In this document: piece after piece, positions 28,908-38,215 of the stretch
Layout of the letters: the number at the start of each line of letters is the position of its first letter
Position numbering within the stretch: position 1 is the stretch's first letter
Assembly (NCBI GenBank): GCA_963709645.1
Contig: CAVPXP010000007.1
Coordinates: 248,001 to 312,000 of the forward strand
Length of the DNA stretch: 64,000 bases
DNA from: DYRB01 sp963709645
GTDB lineage: Bacteria > Pseudomonadota > Gammaproteobacteria > Chromatiales > Chromatiaceae
Direction: 5' to 3'
Notes under the pieces: model-generated
What the model saw: only the letters and a program-made list of their open reading frames with translations
What the model was told of the DNA's origin: nothing
The model's database searches: none
Made by a program: the position numbers and the translations under genes

Positions 28908-29756
28908 TCAAGTATTCCAGATGCGTGGGACCACGGCGCCGCGACCCAGCATCCCAGGTCGCAACAGGGACCATAGGTCAGTGAGCCAGGCCCGACCGGT
29001 CGCAGTATCCTTACCCAGCCAACGTCCGACCAGGACCTCCGGGAGCCGGGTGATGCCCCAAAGCCCGTCATTGGCAGGGACTTCACGGCAGGCAGCCAGA
29101 AGGTCGTCGCCCACCCGCCGCCCCGCCAGAACGAGCGTCCCCGCGGCGGTTGCGCCGCCAAAGCCCGCGGCGTCGGTGAGCATCGGGTCCCCACCGGCAA
29201 TGCGGGCCCGCTCCATCCACACCCGGCGGCCCTGGTGTCGGATCTCGGTATCCAGAGCCAGGCTCCCGTGAGCGAAGCGCTCGCCCGACGCGGGCCGCCC
29301 AAGGGCGATCAGGTCCCAGCCCAAGAAGCCCCCATCTCCTGTCAAGACGACCTGGGTGAGGCTGCGGGCCCGGGCACCGTCGAAGAAAATCGTCTCCTGG
29401 GGGAGCCATTCGAGCCAGCCGCCTTGGGCCACCGCGAGGCACTGGTCGAGGCTCGCCTCCAGGCCCCCGCTACGGTACCACTTGGCTGCCCCTGGCGTGG
29501 TGATCTGGGCATGGGCGCCTTCACCTATCCGGACCTCGACCTCTAGGACGTCGCCCCCGGCAATGCCGCCCGGCGGGTGGACGATGAGCGTCTGGCAGAC
29601 CCCAGGACCCTCCGGATACAGGGGCTTCTGCACCAGCAGCGGCCCACTGTGCCGCCGCGCCGCGAGCCAGGTGCGGTCCGCCTTGGCCTGGTACTCCAGA
29701 GCCAGGCTGGCCCGCCACCCCGTCGCCGCCCCTGGCCTCGGGTCCGCTGTGCTCAC
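28908..29756 (-). CDS. ureD: Urease accessory protein UreD
   Basis: 282-residue scaffold that binds apo-urease and, with UreF and UreG, forms the activation complex for nickel insertion. Conserved parts include the N-terminal KPLYPEGPGVCQTLIVHPPG, GGIAGGDVLEVEV, TTPGAAKWYRS and LEWLPQETIFFDGA. The ATG overlaps the urtE stop by four bases, tying the urea transporter and urease into one transcript. Confidence 0.96.
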   Translation of the reverse strand: MSTADPRPGAATGWRASLALEYQAKADRTWLAARRHSGPLLVQKPLYPEGPGVCQTLIVHPPGGIAGGDVLEVEVRIGEGAHAQITTPGAAKWYRSGGLEASLDQCLAVAQGGWLEWLPQETIFFDGARARSLTQVVLTGDGGFLGWDLIALGRPASGERFAHGSLALDTEIRHQGRRVWMERARIAGGDPMLTDAAGFGGATAAGTLVLAGRRVGDDLLAACREVPANDGLWGITRLPEVLVGRWLGKDTATGRAWLTDLWSLLRPGMLGRGAVVPRIWNT

Positions 29757-30463
29757 ACCGTCAGGTACCGCTGGATCAGTCCCTCGTCCAGGTCCGCGAT
29801 GGCCCCGGCGGCGACGTTGCGCCCGCGGTCGAGGATGCTAAAGCGGTCCGCCACCCGGCGGGCGAAGGGGAGCTTCTGTTCCACCAATAGCACCGTCAGA
29901 CCGATCTCCCGGTTGAGCCGCCGGATGATGTCGCCGATCTCCTGGACGATGTTGGGCTGAATCCCTTCGGTGGGCTCGTCCAGAATCAGCAGACGCGGGT
30001 CGGTGACCAGTGCCCGCCCGATGGCCAGTTGCTGCTGCTGTCCACCAGAGAGGTCGCCGCCTCGGCGCCCGAGCATCTCCTTGAGGACCGGGAACAGGTC
30101 GAAAATGAAGTCAGGCACCCGGCGCAGCCCATCGCGTCGGGCCGGTAGGCCGATCTCCAGGTTCTCTTGGACCGTGAGCAGCGGGAAAATCTGGCGCCCC
30201 TGGGGGACATAGCCGATGCCGATGCGGGCGCGCCGCTCTGCCGGGGCACCGACCAGGTCTGCACCCTGATAGCCGATGCGTCCGGAGGCCACGGGCAGTA
30301 GCCCCATGACGCACTGGAGCAGGGTCGTCTTGCCCACCCCGTTTCGGCCCATGAGGCAGGTGCATTGCCCCTCTGGAACCTCCAGGGCCAGGTCCCACAG
30401 GGTATGGCTGCCACCATAGAACTGGTTCAAACCTTCAACTTGCAGCATCGCCGTCGCTCGCAT
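29753..30463 (-). CDS. urtE: Urea ABC transporter ATP-binding subunit UrtE
   Basis: LivF-type ATPase of the urea importer. Walker A is GRNGVGKTT, the signature is LSGGQQQQLAIGRAL and Walker B is LLILDEPTEGIQPN, the last stretch being characteristic of UrtE. 236 residues from ATG 30463; ATG 30448 (MLQVEGLNQFYGGSH) is the alternative start. It forms a heterodimer with UrtD on the inner face of the membrane. It overlaps ureD by four bases and lies about 150 bases after urtD. Confidence 0.96.
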   Translation of the reverse strand: MRATAMLQVEGLNQFYGGSHTLWDLALEVPEGQCTCLMGRNGVGKTTLLQCVMGLLPVASGRIGYQGADLVGAPAERRARIGIGYVPQGRQIFPLLTVQENLEIGLPARRDGLRRVPDFIFDLFPVLKEMLGRRGGDLSGGQQQQLAIGRALVTDPRLLILDEPTEGIQPNIVQEIGDIIRRLNREIGLTVLLVEQKLPFARRVADRFSILDRGRNVAAGAIADLDEGLIQRYLTV

Positions 30464-30535
30464 GCCAGGTTGTCGAAAATGTCCATGTGACGTCCCGGGT
30501 GTGAGTCGGCCTTTAGGTTGACCGGGGCGCCGGGA

Positions 30536-30553
30536 GTCGGCCTAAAGGCCGAC
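30536..30553. repeat. 18-bp perfect palindrome between urtD and urtE
   Basis: GTCGGCCTAAAGGCCGAC is a perfect palindrome in the urtD-urtE gap. A near copy of one arm, GTCGGCCTTTAGG, occurs about 30 bases earlier at 30505-30517. It may be part of a dispersed intergenic repeat. Confidence 0.55.
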
Positions 30554-30610
30554 CTACAATTCAAGTTGACTAGACGTCGTTTTGTCAATGTGTTACGATC
30601 GCTTGCTAAT

Positions 30611-31420
30611 TTAATTTCCAAGATAAACCTCGACCACCCGCGGGTCGGCTTGGACCTCGTCCATGCGTCCCTCGGCCAGGACGCTGCCCTGGTGCAGGAC
30701 CGTAACCTTGCTGGCGATGGACCGGACGAAGTCCATGTCGTGCTCCACCACCACCACGGTGTGCCTGCCCGCCAGCGAGGTCAGCAGGGCCGCGGTGCGG
30801 TCCATTTCCTGGTGGGTCATGCCCGCCACCGGCTCGTCCACCAGCAGCAGGAGTGGGTCCTGCATGAGGAGCATGCCGATCTCGAGCCATTGCTTCTGGC
30901 CATGGGACAGGGCACCCGCCTCACGCCAAGCCAGATCCCCGAGTCCAATGATACCCAAGACCTCGTCGATGCGGTCGCGCTGCTCCCCGGAGAGCCGCGC
31001 GAACAGGGTCGCAAAGACCCCCTTGTCCCCCGCCATGGCCAGCTCCAGGTTCTCCATCACGCTGTGCCGCTCGAACACGGTGGGTTTCTGAAACTTGCGC
31101 CCGATCCCCGCCTGGGCGATCTCCGGCTCGTCCAGCTTCAGCAGGTCGATGGTCTGGCCAAAGTAGACCAAGCCCTTGTCCGGCCGGGTCTTGCCGGTGA
31201 TGACATCCATCATCGTGGTCTTGCCGGCCCCGTTGGGACCGATGACGCACCGCAGCTCGCCGGTATCGACATAGAAGGAGAGCTCGTTCAGGGCTCGGAA
31301 CCCGTCGAAGGTGACTGAGACGCCCTCGACGTAGAGCAGGGTCTGATGCGAGATGTTCAGGGTCTCCGCCAGCGTCTTGCCCGGATTCAGATACTCCCAG
31401 CGCTCGACTTGCCCCCCCAT
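30611..31420 (-). CDS. urtD: Urea ABC transporter ATP-binding subunit UrtD
   Basis: LivG-type ATPase, 269 residues. Walker A is GPNGAGKTT, followed by GIGRKFQKPTVFE, a UrtD-like signature region LSHGQKQWLEIGMLL and Walker B LLLLVDEPVAGMTHQE. It pairs with UrtE to power urea import through UrtB/UrtC. Its ATG overlaps the urtC stop by one base (TGATG), so the two are coupled. Confidence 0.97.
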   Translation of the reverse strand: MGGQVERWEYLNPGKTLAETLNISHQTLLYVEGVSVTFDGFRALNELSFYVDTGELRCVIGPNGAGKTTMMDVITGKTRPDKGLVYFGQTIDLLKLDEPEIAQAGIGRKFQKPTVFERHSVMENLELAMAGDKGVFATLFARLSGEQRDRIDEVLGIIGLGDLAWREAGALSHGQKQWLEIGMLLMQDPLLLLVDEPVAGMTHQEMDRTAALLTSLAGRHTVVVVEHDMDFVRSIASKVTVLHQGSVLAEGRMDEVQADPRVVEVYLGN

Positions 31421-32499
31421 CAGGCGGCCCTCCCCTTGGCCAGCAGCCCGGTGATCCCCCGCGGCAAGAACAGGGTTACCAGGACGAAGAGCCCGCCCAA
31501 GGCGAAGAGCCAGGCCTCCGGCATGGCGCCGGTGAGGTAGGTCTTACCGTAGTTCACCATCAGGGCCCCCGCCACGGCCCCGTAAAGGGTCGCCCGGCCA
31601 CCGACCGCCACCCAGATCACTACCTCGATGGAGTTGAGCGGGGAGAACTCCCCCGGATTGATGATCCCGACCTGCGGGACGTACAGGGCCCCGGCGATGC
31701 CTGCCAGGACGGCGGAGAAGGTGAAGATGGCAAGCTTGACCCCCTCGACCCGATAGCCGAGGAAGCGGGTGCGCCCCTCGGCGTCGCGGATCGCCACTGC
31801 AACCCGCCCAAGGCGCGAGGTTACGATGGCACGACAAGCCAGGTATCCCGCGGCCAGGGCCAGGGCCGAGGCGACGAAGAGCCCGATGCGAGTGCTGTCT
31901 GCCTGGAGGTCGAAGCCGAGCAAGTCCTTGAAGTCGGTGAGCCCGTTGTTGCCGCCGAAGCCCATCTCGTTGCGGAAGAAGGCGAGCATCAGGGCATAGG
32001 TGAGGGCCTGGGTGACGATGGAGAGGTACACCCCCGTGACCCGGGACCGGAAGGCCAGCCAACCGAAGACCAAGGCCAGCAGTCCGGGGACCAGGGCCAC
32101 CATCAGAGCGGCAAACCAGAAGTGGTCGAAGCCCCACCAGAACCAGGGCAGCTCCTTCAAGTTGAGAAAGACCATGAAGTCCGGCAAGACCGGGTTGCCG
32201 TAGACCCCGCGCTCCCCGATCTGGCGCATCAGGTACATCCCCATCGCATAGCCGCCCAGGGCGAAAAAAGCGGCATGGCCGAGACTCAGGATGCCGAGGT
32301 AGCCCCAGACAAGATCCACTGCCACCGCCAGCAAGGCATAGGTCAGGTATTTGCCTAGCAGGGTGACGGTGTAGATAGAGACGTGAAGCGCGTGACCTTC
32401 CGGGACCGCCAGGTTCAGTACCGGCACGGCCAGGGTCACCGCCAGCAGGACGGCCAGCATAATCTGGCCCCCGGTATCGCCTCTGAGGCTCTTCGGCAT
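31420..32499 (-). CDS. urtC: Urea ABC transporter permease UrtC
   Basis: LivM-type inner-membrane permease with many hydrophobic segments. Family marks are VDLVWGYLGILSLGHAAFFA, the UrtC-type GGNNGLTDFKDLLGF and FSPLNSIEVVIWVAVGGR. The ATG at 32499 gives 359 residues and follows GAGGAAA; the frame extends further upstream without conservation. It follows urtB with about 120 bases between. Confidence 0.96.
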   Translation of the reverse strand: MPKSLRGDTGGQIMLAVLLAVTLAVPVLNLAVPEGHALHVSIYTVTLLGKYLTYALLAVAVDLVWGYLGILSLGHAAFFALGGYAMGMYLMRQIGERGVYGNPVLPDFMVFLNLKELPWFWWGFDHFWFAALMVALVPGLLALVFGWLAFRSRVTGVYLSIVTQALTYALMLAFFRNEMGFGGNNGLTDFKDLLGFDLQADSTRIGLFVASALALAAGYLACRAIVTSRLGRVAVAIRDAEGRTRFLGYRVEGVKLAIFTFSAVLAGIAGALYVPQVGIINPGEFSPLNSIEVVIWVAVGGRATLYGAVAGALMVNYGKTYLTGAMPEAWLFALGGLFVLVTLFLPRGITGLLAKGRAA

Positions 32500-32616
32500 G
32501 GGTTTCCTCAACCGTTTTCGTGACTGTCCTTGGGAGCAATCCAACTGGCGAAGGAGCAGCCCGCTGGCAAATTGACAGGGCTGACGGGACTCCGTCGCCC
32601 TCGCAAACGCCCGCTC

Positions 32617-34293
32617 TCAGCCATCCGCCACCCTGCCCTTCTGCGGGAAGAGCCCGCGCGGGCGCTTCTGGATGAACAGGATGATGAACACCAGGACTAG
32701 GATCTTGGCCAGAACGGCCCCGGACCAGGGCTCCAGCAGTTTGTTGGCGACCCCTAGGGACAGCCCGGCGACCAGGGTCCCGACCAGATTCCCGACGCCG
32801 CCGAAGACCACTACCATGAAGGAGTCGATGATGTATGTTTGGCCCAGGTTGGGACCGACGTTGGTGAGCTGGCTGAGCGCCACGCCGGCGATCCCGGCAA
32901 TCCCGGAGCCGAGCCCGAACGTCAGGGCATCGACCCGCGCGGAGGGGACGCCCATGGCCCGCGCCATGGGTCTGTTCTGGGCCACGGCGCGGACTTGGAG
33001 CCCTAGCACGGTGCGCCGCAGGATGAGATAGAGGCCGACGAAGACGAGCAGACAGAAGACGACGATGTAGAGCCGGTTGTAGGTCAGCGACAGGACCGAG
33101 TTGACCTCCAGCGAACCCGACATCCAGCCTGGGTTCGCCACGGGGACGTTCTGCGGCGAGATCAGCGTGCGCACCAGTTGTTGCAGGATCAGACTGATGC
33201 CGAAGGTCGCCAGCAGCGTCTCCAGGGGCCGCCCATAGAGGAAACGGATCACCGTCTGCTCGATGAGGATGCCGGACAGCCCGGCGACGACGAAGGCGGC
33301 CGGGATCGCCACCAGCAGCGACCAGTCCAAGTACCCCGGCATAAGGGTCTGAACCAGATAAGTCGTATAGGCACCGAGCATCATCAGCTCGCCATGCGCC
33401 ATGTTGATGACGCCCATGACCCCGAAGGTAATGGCCAGCCCGATGGCCGCCAGGACCAGGACGGAGCCCAGGCTGAGCCCGAAAAACAGGGTCTCGATAC
33501 CGCGATAGAACTGGACCTTGCCCTCGATGGCGGCCAGGGACTTGCGCGCCGCATGGCCCAACTCCGGGTCCTGCGACTCGGCCAGGTTCCCGAGCTGGTT
33601 GCGCACCGCCGGGGTCAGGTTGCCACTCAGGGCGGCGATGGCGGCGAGCTGCTGGCCAGGGTCGCCACTACCGAGATCCGCAAGGTACAGGCCAGCCTCC
33701 AGGGCCTCGCGCACCCGGGGAGCCTGCTCCTCGGCGAGCCGCGCACGCAGGAGCGACACGGCCTCCGGATCCAAGCGTTCCAGCATCCCGCCGACGGCCG
33801 CCAGACGCACCCCGGGTGCCGGATCGCTTAGGCTGAGCCGGGCGATGGCGCCCTTGAGCCTGGTGCGAAGGGCGTTGTTGATGGTGATTTTGGCGACATC
33901 CCCCTCGGCCGCATGCCCGATCTCGGCGCCTCCTTTGGGGTCGATGAGGAGATAGCCGTCCCCAGCGGATTCAACGACCACCAGGCGGCCCCCCTCCCTG
34001 ATCCGATAGAGCCGGCCGTCGAGCATGGCCTGCAGGTAGGCCACCGCATGGGGGTCGCCCCCGGTGGCGAGGAGGCCCACCGCCTGCCCCTTCTCGATGA
34101 ACCCGCCTTGGCGCAGTAGGTCCAGGGCCGCCTCCGTGCCCTGGACCTGTGCTGGGGTCCGGCCGGGTGCATGACCCTCGGTCTGGGCGCGGCAGGGGGC
34201 GGAAAAGAAAAGGGCGCCGAAGGCCAGGACGACCCAGAACGCCAGGATCCCGGCGGTCAGGCCCCGGTTGTGATCGAGGTGGATCGACGGCAT
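32617..34293 (-). CDS. urtB: Urea ABC transporter permease UrtB with N-terminal extracytoplasmic domain
   Basis: 558 residues: signal-like hydrophobic segment (about 12-35), a 240-residue helical, HEAT-like extracytoplasmic region (RLSLSDPAPGVRLAAVGGML and following repeats), then a LivH-type permease from about residue 265 with IGLAITFGVMGVINMAHGEL and FGGVGNLVGTLVAGLSLG. The long N-terminal region is a recognised feature of many UrtB proteins and its role is unclear. The gene lies 72 bases after urtA. Confidence 0.95.
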   Translation of the reverse strand: MPSIHLDHNRGLTAGILAFWVVLAFGALFFSAPCRAQTEGHAPGRTPAQVQGTEAALDLLRQGGFIEKGQAVGLLATGGDPHAVAYLQAMLDGRLYRIREGGRLVVVESAGDGYLLIDPKGGAEIGHAAEGDVAKITINNALRTRLKGAIARLSLSDPAPGVRLAAVGGMLERLDPEAVSLLRARLAEEQAPRVREALEAGLYLADLGSGDPGQQLAAIAALSGNLTPAVRNQLGNLAESQDPELGHAARKSLAAIEGKVQFYRGIETLFFGLSLGSVLVLAAIGLAITFGVMGVINMAHGELMMLGAYTTYLVQTLMPGYLDWSLLVAIPAAFVVAGLSGILIEQTVIRFLYGRPLETLLATFGISLILQQLVRTLISPQNVPVANPGWMSGSLEVNSVLSLTYNRLYIVVFCLLVFVGLYLILRRTVLGLQVRAVAQNRPMARAMGVPSARVDALTFGLGSGIAGIAGVALSQLTNVGPNLGQTYIIDSFMVVVFGGVGNLVGTLVAGLSLGVANKLLEPWSGAVLAKILVLVFIILFIQKRPRGLFPQKGRVADG

Positions 34294-34365
34294 GGGCTCA
34301 GAGCGTCCTGGTGGGTTTCGGGGATCAGGGGCCGGCCAAGGCTGGCCCCGCGGCGGCGCTCCAAC

Positions 34366-35667
34366 TCAGTAGTTCTGGCCCGAGCACTTCTTGGTCTTGG
34401 TGTTGTAGTTGCCGCAGGAGATCGGTGGGGTCCAGTCCGCAGTGATGTCCTTCGACCCCGCCAGGAAGTCAGACCAGGCGTCGCCGGGGACCTCCTTCTC
34501 GGTCTTCCACACCACCTCGAACTGCCCATCGTCCTGGATCTCGCCGATCAGTACCGGCTTGGTGAGATGGTGATTGGGGAGCATCTTGGCCGTACCGCCC
34601 GTCATGTTGGGGACTTCGAGCCCGATGATGGCCGCTCCGACCTTGTCCGGGTCGGTGGTTCCCGCCTTCTCGACCGCCTTGACCCACAGGTTGAAGCCGA
34701 TGACGGTGGCCTCCATGGGGTCATTGGTCACGCGCTTGGGGTTCTTGATGAAGGTCTGCCAACCCTCGATGAAGGCCTCGTTGGCCGGGGCCTTGACGCT
34801 CTGGAAGTAGTTCCAGGCGGCCAGGTGCCCCACCAGGGGCTTGGTGTCGATCCCAGACAGCTCCTCTTCGCCTACGGAGAACGCGACCACGGGGATGGTC
34901 TCGGCGGTGATCCCCTGGTTGCCAAGCTCCTTGTAGAAGGGGACATTGGCGTCGCCGTTGATGGTGGAGACCACCGCGGTCTTCTTGCCTGCCGAGCCGA
35001 ACTTCTTGACATCCGAGACGATGGACTGCCAGTCGGAATGCCCGAAGGGCGTGTAATTGATCATGATGTCCTCTTTCTTGACACCCTTCGCCTTGAGGTA
35101 GGCCTCGAGGATCTTGTTGGTCGTGCGGGGGTAGACGTAGTCGGTCCCGGCAAGGACCCAGCGCTCCACGCCGAGATCGTTCATCAGGTAGTCCACCGCC
35201 GGGATGGCCTGCTGGTTGGGGGCGGCCCCGGTGTAGAAGACGTTCTTGGACGACTCCTCCCCCTCGTACTGCACCGGGTAAAAGAGGAGCCCGTTCAGCT
35301 CCTCGAAGACCGGCAGGACGGACTTGCGCGAGACCGACGTCCAGCAGCCGAAGACCACGTCCACCTTGTCCTTGGTCAGCAGCTCGCGGGCCTTCTCGGC
35401 GAAGAGGGGCCAGTTAGACGCTGGGTCCACCACCACGGCCTCGAGCTTCTTCCCGAGGAGGCCGCCCTTCTTGTTCTGGGCATCGACCATCATCAGAACC
35501 GTATCCTTGAGCGTGGTCTCGGAGATGGCCATGGTCCCGGATAAGGAGTGCAGGACACCGACCTGAATGGCGTCAGCGGCCTGGACAGCGCCGGGCCAAC
35601 CGGCCGAGAGGCCCAAAGCGGCCGCACCTGCAGCGAGTTGAAGGAAGTGGCGTCTGGATTGGGGCAT
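34366..35667 (-). CDS. urtA: Urea ABC transporter substrate-binding protein UrtA
   Basis: Periplasmic receptor for urea, 433 residues from ATG 35667 behind CAGGAG. The N-terminus carries a twin-arginine-like signal, SRRHFLQLAAGAAALGLSAG. The mature part has IQVGVLHSLSGTMAISETTL, FGCWTSVSRKSVLPVFEE and NGLLFYPVQYEGEE, close to known UrtA proteins. It is the first gene of the urtABCDE-ureDABC block. An NtrC-type palindrome (35879-35895) and a sigma-54-like element (35725-35740) lie upstream, fitting nitrogen control. Confidence 0.96.
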   Translation of the reverse strand: MPQSRRHFLQLAAGAAALGLSAGWPGAVQAADAIQVGVLHSLSGTMAISETTLKDTVLMMVDAQNKKGGLLGKKLEAVVVDPASNWPLFAEKARELLTKDKVDVVFGCWTSVSRKSVLPVFEELNGLLFYPVQYEGEESSKNVFYTGAAPNQQAIPAVDYLMNDLGVERWVLAGTDYVYPRTTNKILEAYLKAKGVKKEDIMINYTPFGHSDWQSIVSDVKKFGSAGKKTAVVSTINGDANVPFYKELGNQGITAETIPVVAFSVGEEELSGIDTKPLVGHLAAWNYFQSVKAPANEAFIEGWQTFIKNPKRVTNDPMEATVIGFNLWVKAVEKAGTTDPDKVGAAIIGLEVPNMTGGTAKMLPNHHLTKPVLIGEIQDDGQFEVVWKTEKEVPGDAWSDFLAGSKDITADWTPPISCGNYNTKTKKCSGQNY

Positions 35668-35724
35668 AGGGTGCTCCTGAATGGGGAAAGGCGGCTGGCC
35701 GCATGGGCGGTCCGACATACACCT

Positions 35725-35740
35725 ATCAGGGATCGTGCCA
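35725..35740 (-). promoter_or_regulatory. Candidate sigma-54 promoter of urtA (weak -12)
   Basis: On the minus strand TGGCACG (perfect -24 element), four bases, then CTGAT. The -12 element should be TTGCA/T, so the GC doublet is degraded to GA. The distance to the urtA ATG (58 bases) and the NtrC-type palindrome 140 bases upstream make it plausible. Confidence 0.45.
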
Positions 35741-35878
35741 ATCTGCAGGGCATCCAGAGGCGCTGCGGTGACTCAAGGAGTTAGGGCACCAGTTAGGATG
35801 GACGGAGCAACACCTCAGACCAGGAGGGCAACCCGCTCGGCAACACGACGCGCCGGATCGGTGCGGGCAGCAAGGGGG

Positions 35879-35895
35879 TGCACCCCAACGGTGCG
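35879..35895. promoter_or_regulatory. NtrC-type binding site between urtA and the PfkB-family gene
   Basis: TGCACC-CCAAC-GGTGCG matches the NtrC consensus TGCACC-N5-GGTGCA at all positions but the last. It lies 212 bases upstream of urtA and 124 bases upstream of the divergent sugar kinase. Control of urtA is the likelier role given the gene's function. Confidence 0.65.
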
Positions 35896-35973
35896 GCCCC
35901 GGGGGCATGGGCCTGATTCAATCCGGCGGTTTCGTGGACAAGGGAGTCGCGCCGTCGGTAGGGAGCGTTCGGG

Positions 35974-35979
35974 TATACT
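35974..35979 (+). promoter_or_regulatory. Candidate -10 element of the PfkB-family kinase gene
   Basis: TATACT about 40 bases before the start codon, preceded by GG rather than TG. No clear -35 hexamer lies 16-18 bases upstream. Confidence 0.4.
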
Positions 35980-36018
35980 GCGCCCCTCTTTCCTCGCAAC
36001 TCTGCGGCAGGAGCGGTC

Positions 36019-37008
36019 ATGCGCAAGTATCACGTCTACGGTATCGGTAACGCCCTGGTGGACATGGAATACCAGGTCGAGCCCGAGGACCTGTCGAAGC
36101 TCCGCATCGACAAAGGCGTGATGACCCTGGTAGACGAGGCACACCAAGTCGAGATCATGGCGCACCTGGCCGAGCGCCATCATGTGAAGGGCTCCGGCGG
36201 CTCTGCCGCCAACTCGGTGATCGCCGTCAGCCAGCTCGGCGGCAAGGGCTTTTACTCCTGCAAGGTTGCGAACGACGCCCTCGGCCATTTCTACCTCGAC
36301 GACCTCATCGCCAGCGGGGTGGATACCAACCGCCATGCCGAGCGCAAGAACGGCCACACGGGGCGTTGCGTGGTCCTGGTCACCCCGGATACCGACCGGA
36401 CCATGGTGACCTTCCTGGGGACCAGCGGCGGACTCTCCGCGGGCGAGTTGGTGCCAGAGGCCATCGCCGACAGCGACTACTTCTACATGGAGGGCTACCT
36501 GGTCACCTCCGACAGCGCCCGCACGGCGGTGGTCGCAGGCCGCGAGGTCGCACAGGGGGCCGGGGTCAAGACCGCGATCTCCCTGTCGGACCCCAACATG
36601 GTGACCTACTTCAAGAAGGGGCTTATCGAGATGATCGGCGACGGGGTAGATTTGCTCTTCGCCAACGAGTCCGAGGCCAAGGGCATGGCCGACACCTCAG
36701 ACCTGGACGGCGCCCTAGGCTACCTCAAGACCATCGCCCGTGAATTCGCCATCACCTGTGGCCCCAAGGGGGCCCTGGTCTGGGACGGCAGCCGGATGAT
36801 CGAGATCGACGCGGTCAAGGTCCAGGCCGTGGACACAGTCGGTGCCGGGGACATGTTCGCCGGGGCCTTCCTCTACGGCCTGACCCAAGGCTGGGGTCAC
36901 GACCGGGCGGGGGCGCTAGCTTCCGCAGCGTCAGCCAAGCTAGTGACCAGCCTGGGGCCGCGCATCTCTGCCGCCGAAACACAGGAGGTCCTGCGGCGCT
37001 TCACCTGA
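36019..37008 (+). CDS. PfkB-family carbohydrate kinase, adenosine kinase-like
   Basis: 329-residue ribokinase-fold enzyme. The N-terminal GIGNALVDMEYQVE, the GSGGSAANSVIAVSQLGG nucleoside-binding region and the C-terminal DTVGAGDMFAGAFLYG with catalytic base D278 are clear. In proteobacteria this subgroup is usually annotated as adenosine kinase, which phosphorylates adenosine to AMP; other sugars or nucleosides cannot be excluded. CAGGAG lies just before the ATG. It is monocistronic and divergent from urtA. Confidence 0.88.
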   Translation: MRKYHVYGIGNALVDMEYQVEPEDLSKLRIDKGVMTLVDEAHQVEIMAHLAERHHVKGSGGSAANSVIAVSQLGGKGFYSCKVANDALGHFYLDDLIASGVDTNRHAERKNGHTGRCVVLVTPDTDRTMVTFLGTSGGLSAGELVPEAIADSDYFYMEGYLVTSDSARTAVVAGREVAQGAGVKTAISLSDPNMVTYFKKGLIEMIGDGVDLLFANESEAKGMADTSDLDGALGYLKTIAREFAITCGPKGALVWDGSRMIEIDAVKVQAVDTVGAGDMFAGAFLYGLTQGWGHDRAGALASAASAKLVTSLGPRISAAETQEVLRRFT

Positions 37009-37055
37009 CCCAGCGAGGCACTGAAGTCGCCGTCCCGCAACCCCCTCCGCGGTCA

Positions 37056-38084
37056 TCAAGGTGTCAAGATTGCCTGAGGTGTCTGGGCCGCGTCGCCGAC
37101 CAGGACACGCAGCAGAGCGGCGCTTGCCCCCGCTCCCAGGCGCTCGGCCAGACCCTCCAAGAGGTCTTTCTTCTTCGTATAGTCGACAATGGTTTCGGCA
37201 CCGATCAGCTCGCGCGCGACGTAGCTGCTGCTGCCAAGCCCGTCCACAAGGCCCAGGTCCACCGCCTGCTCCCCGCTCCAGAACAGCCCGCTAAAGATCT
37301 CGTCGCCGCCCTTCAGCCGCTCGCCGCGGCCCTCTTTGACTACGCGGATGAACTGGCCGTGGAGGGTGTCCAGAAGGGTCTGGACGAAGGCTCGGTCCTG
37401 CTCCGAAAGGGGCGAGAAGGGGTCGAGGATACCCTTGTGGGTACCGGCGGTAAGCAGCCGGCGTTCTACCCCGAGGTCCTCCATGGCCTTCTGGAACCCG
37501 AACCCGTCCAGCCGCACCCCGATTGAACCCACCAGGCTGCCTTTGTCGGCATAGATCTTGTCCGCGGCCACGGCGATGTAGTAGCCGCCGGAGGCGCACA
37601 GATCCGCCGCCACGGCGTAGACGGGCATATCCTTGCCCTTCTCCTTCTTGTATTTGCTCTTGAGGCGGTGGACCTCGTCATTGATGTAGCCGGCCTGCAC
37701 TGGACTCCCGCCGGGGCTGTTGATGCGCAGGATGACGCCCTTGACTTGGTCCGCATCGAAGGCCTCGCGGAGCGCCGTGATGACCTTGTCGGCGCTGGCC
37801 TGTGTTTCAGACGAGATGAGTCCCTTCACCTCGACCAGGGCAGTGTGGTCCTCACCCGGCTCCAGCTGCTCGATCATGCCCTGGGAGTAGAGCGCAATCA
37901 GGAGGGCGAAGAGGTAGAGCAGCACCAGCACCTTGAACAGGTTGCCCCAGAATCTGCCGCGGCGTTGGCCACGCAGGAACTCTTGCGCCATGCGGTTGAT
38001 CAGGGCCCGCTCCCAGTTCGCGTCTCCGGGCGGGGGCATGCGGTCGGCCTCGCGCTTCCAGAATTTCCAGCTCATGTCGGTCAA
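37056..38084 (-). CDS. sppA: Signal peptide peptidase SppA/SohB-type (S49)
   Basis: Membrane-anchored serine protease that degrades cleaved signal peptides. 342 residues: an N-terminal cytoplasmic stretch, one transmembrane helix (about 47-68, FKVLVLLYLFALLIALYS), then a single S49 domain. The Ser-Lys dyad is probably S165 (in DLCASGGYYIA) and K217 (GTHKGIL), 52 residues apart as in Bacillus SppA. It is the third gene after rluC and the HAD phosphatase, a linkage common in gammaproteobacteria. Confidence 0.93.
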   Translation of the reverse strand: MTDMSWKFWKREADRMPPPGDANWERALINRMAQEFLRGQRRGRFWGNLFKVLVLLYLFALLIALYSQGMIEQLEPGEDHTALVEVKGLISSETQASADKVITALREAFDADQVKGVILRINSPGGSPVQAGYINDEVHRLKSKYKKEKGKDMPVYAVAADLCASGGYYIAVAADKIYADKGSLVGSIGVRLDGFGFQKAMEDLGVERRLLTAGTHKGILDPFSPLSEQDRAFVQTLLDTLHGQFIRVVKEGRGERLKGGDEIFSGLFWSGEQAVDLGLVDGLGSSSYVARELIGAETIVDYTKKKDLLEGLAERLGAGASAALLRVLVGDAAQTPQAILTP

Positions 38085-38215
38085 TCTCCGTACTAATCAC
38101 GATGGCTGTGGATGCGGGGCACTGCGCAATGAAGCCGATGAGGTCGAGAAAGCAGCTGCAGATTGCACGGCGGTAGGGATGGCTACCGGGCCGATCCGGG
38201 CACCACCTTGGCCGG

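Noticed and set aside
34171..35544. Plus-strand open frame of about 450 codons opposite urtA
   Set aside because: Shadow of urtA; no similarity and no plausible start context.
35782..35798. GCACC-AGTTA-GGATG as a second NtrC site upstream of urtA
   Set aside because: Only the first half-site matches; the second differs at three of five positions.
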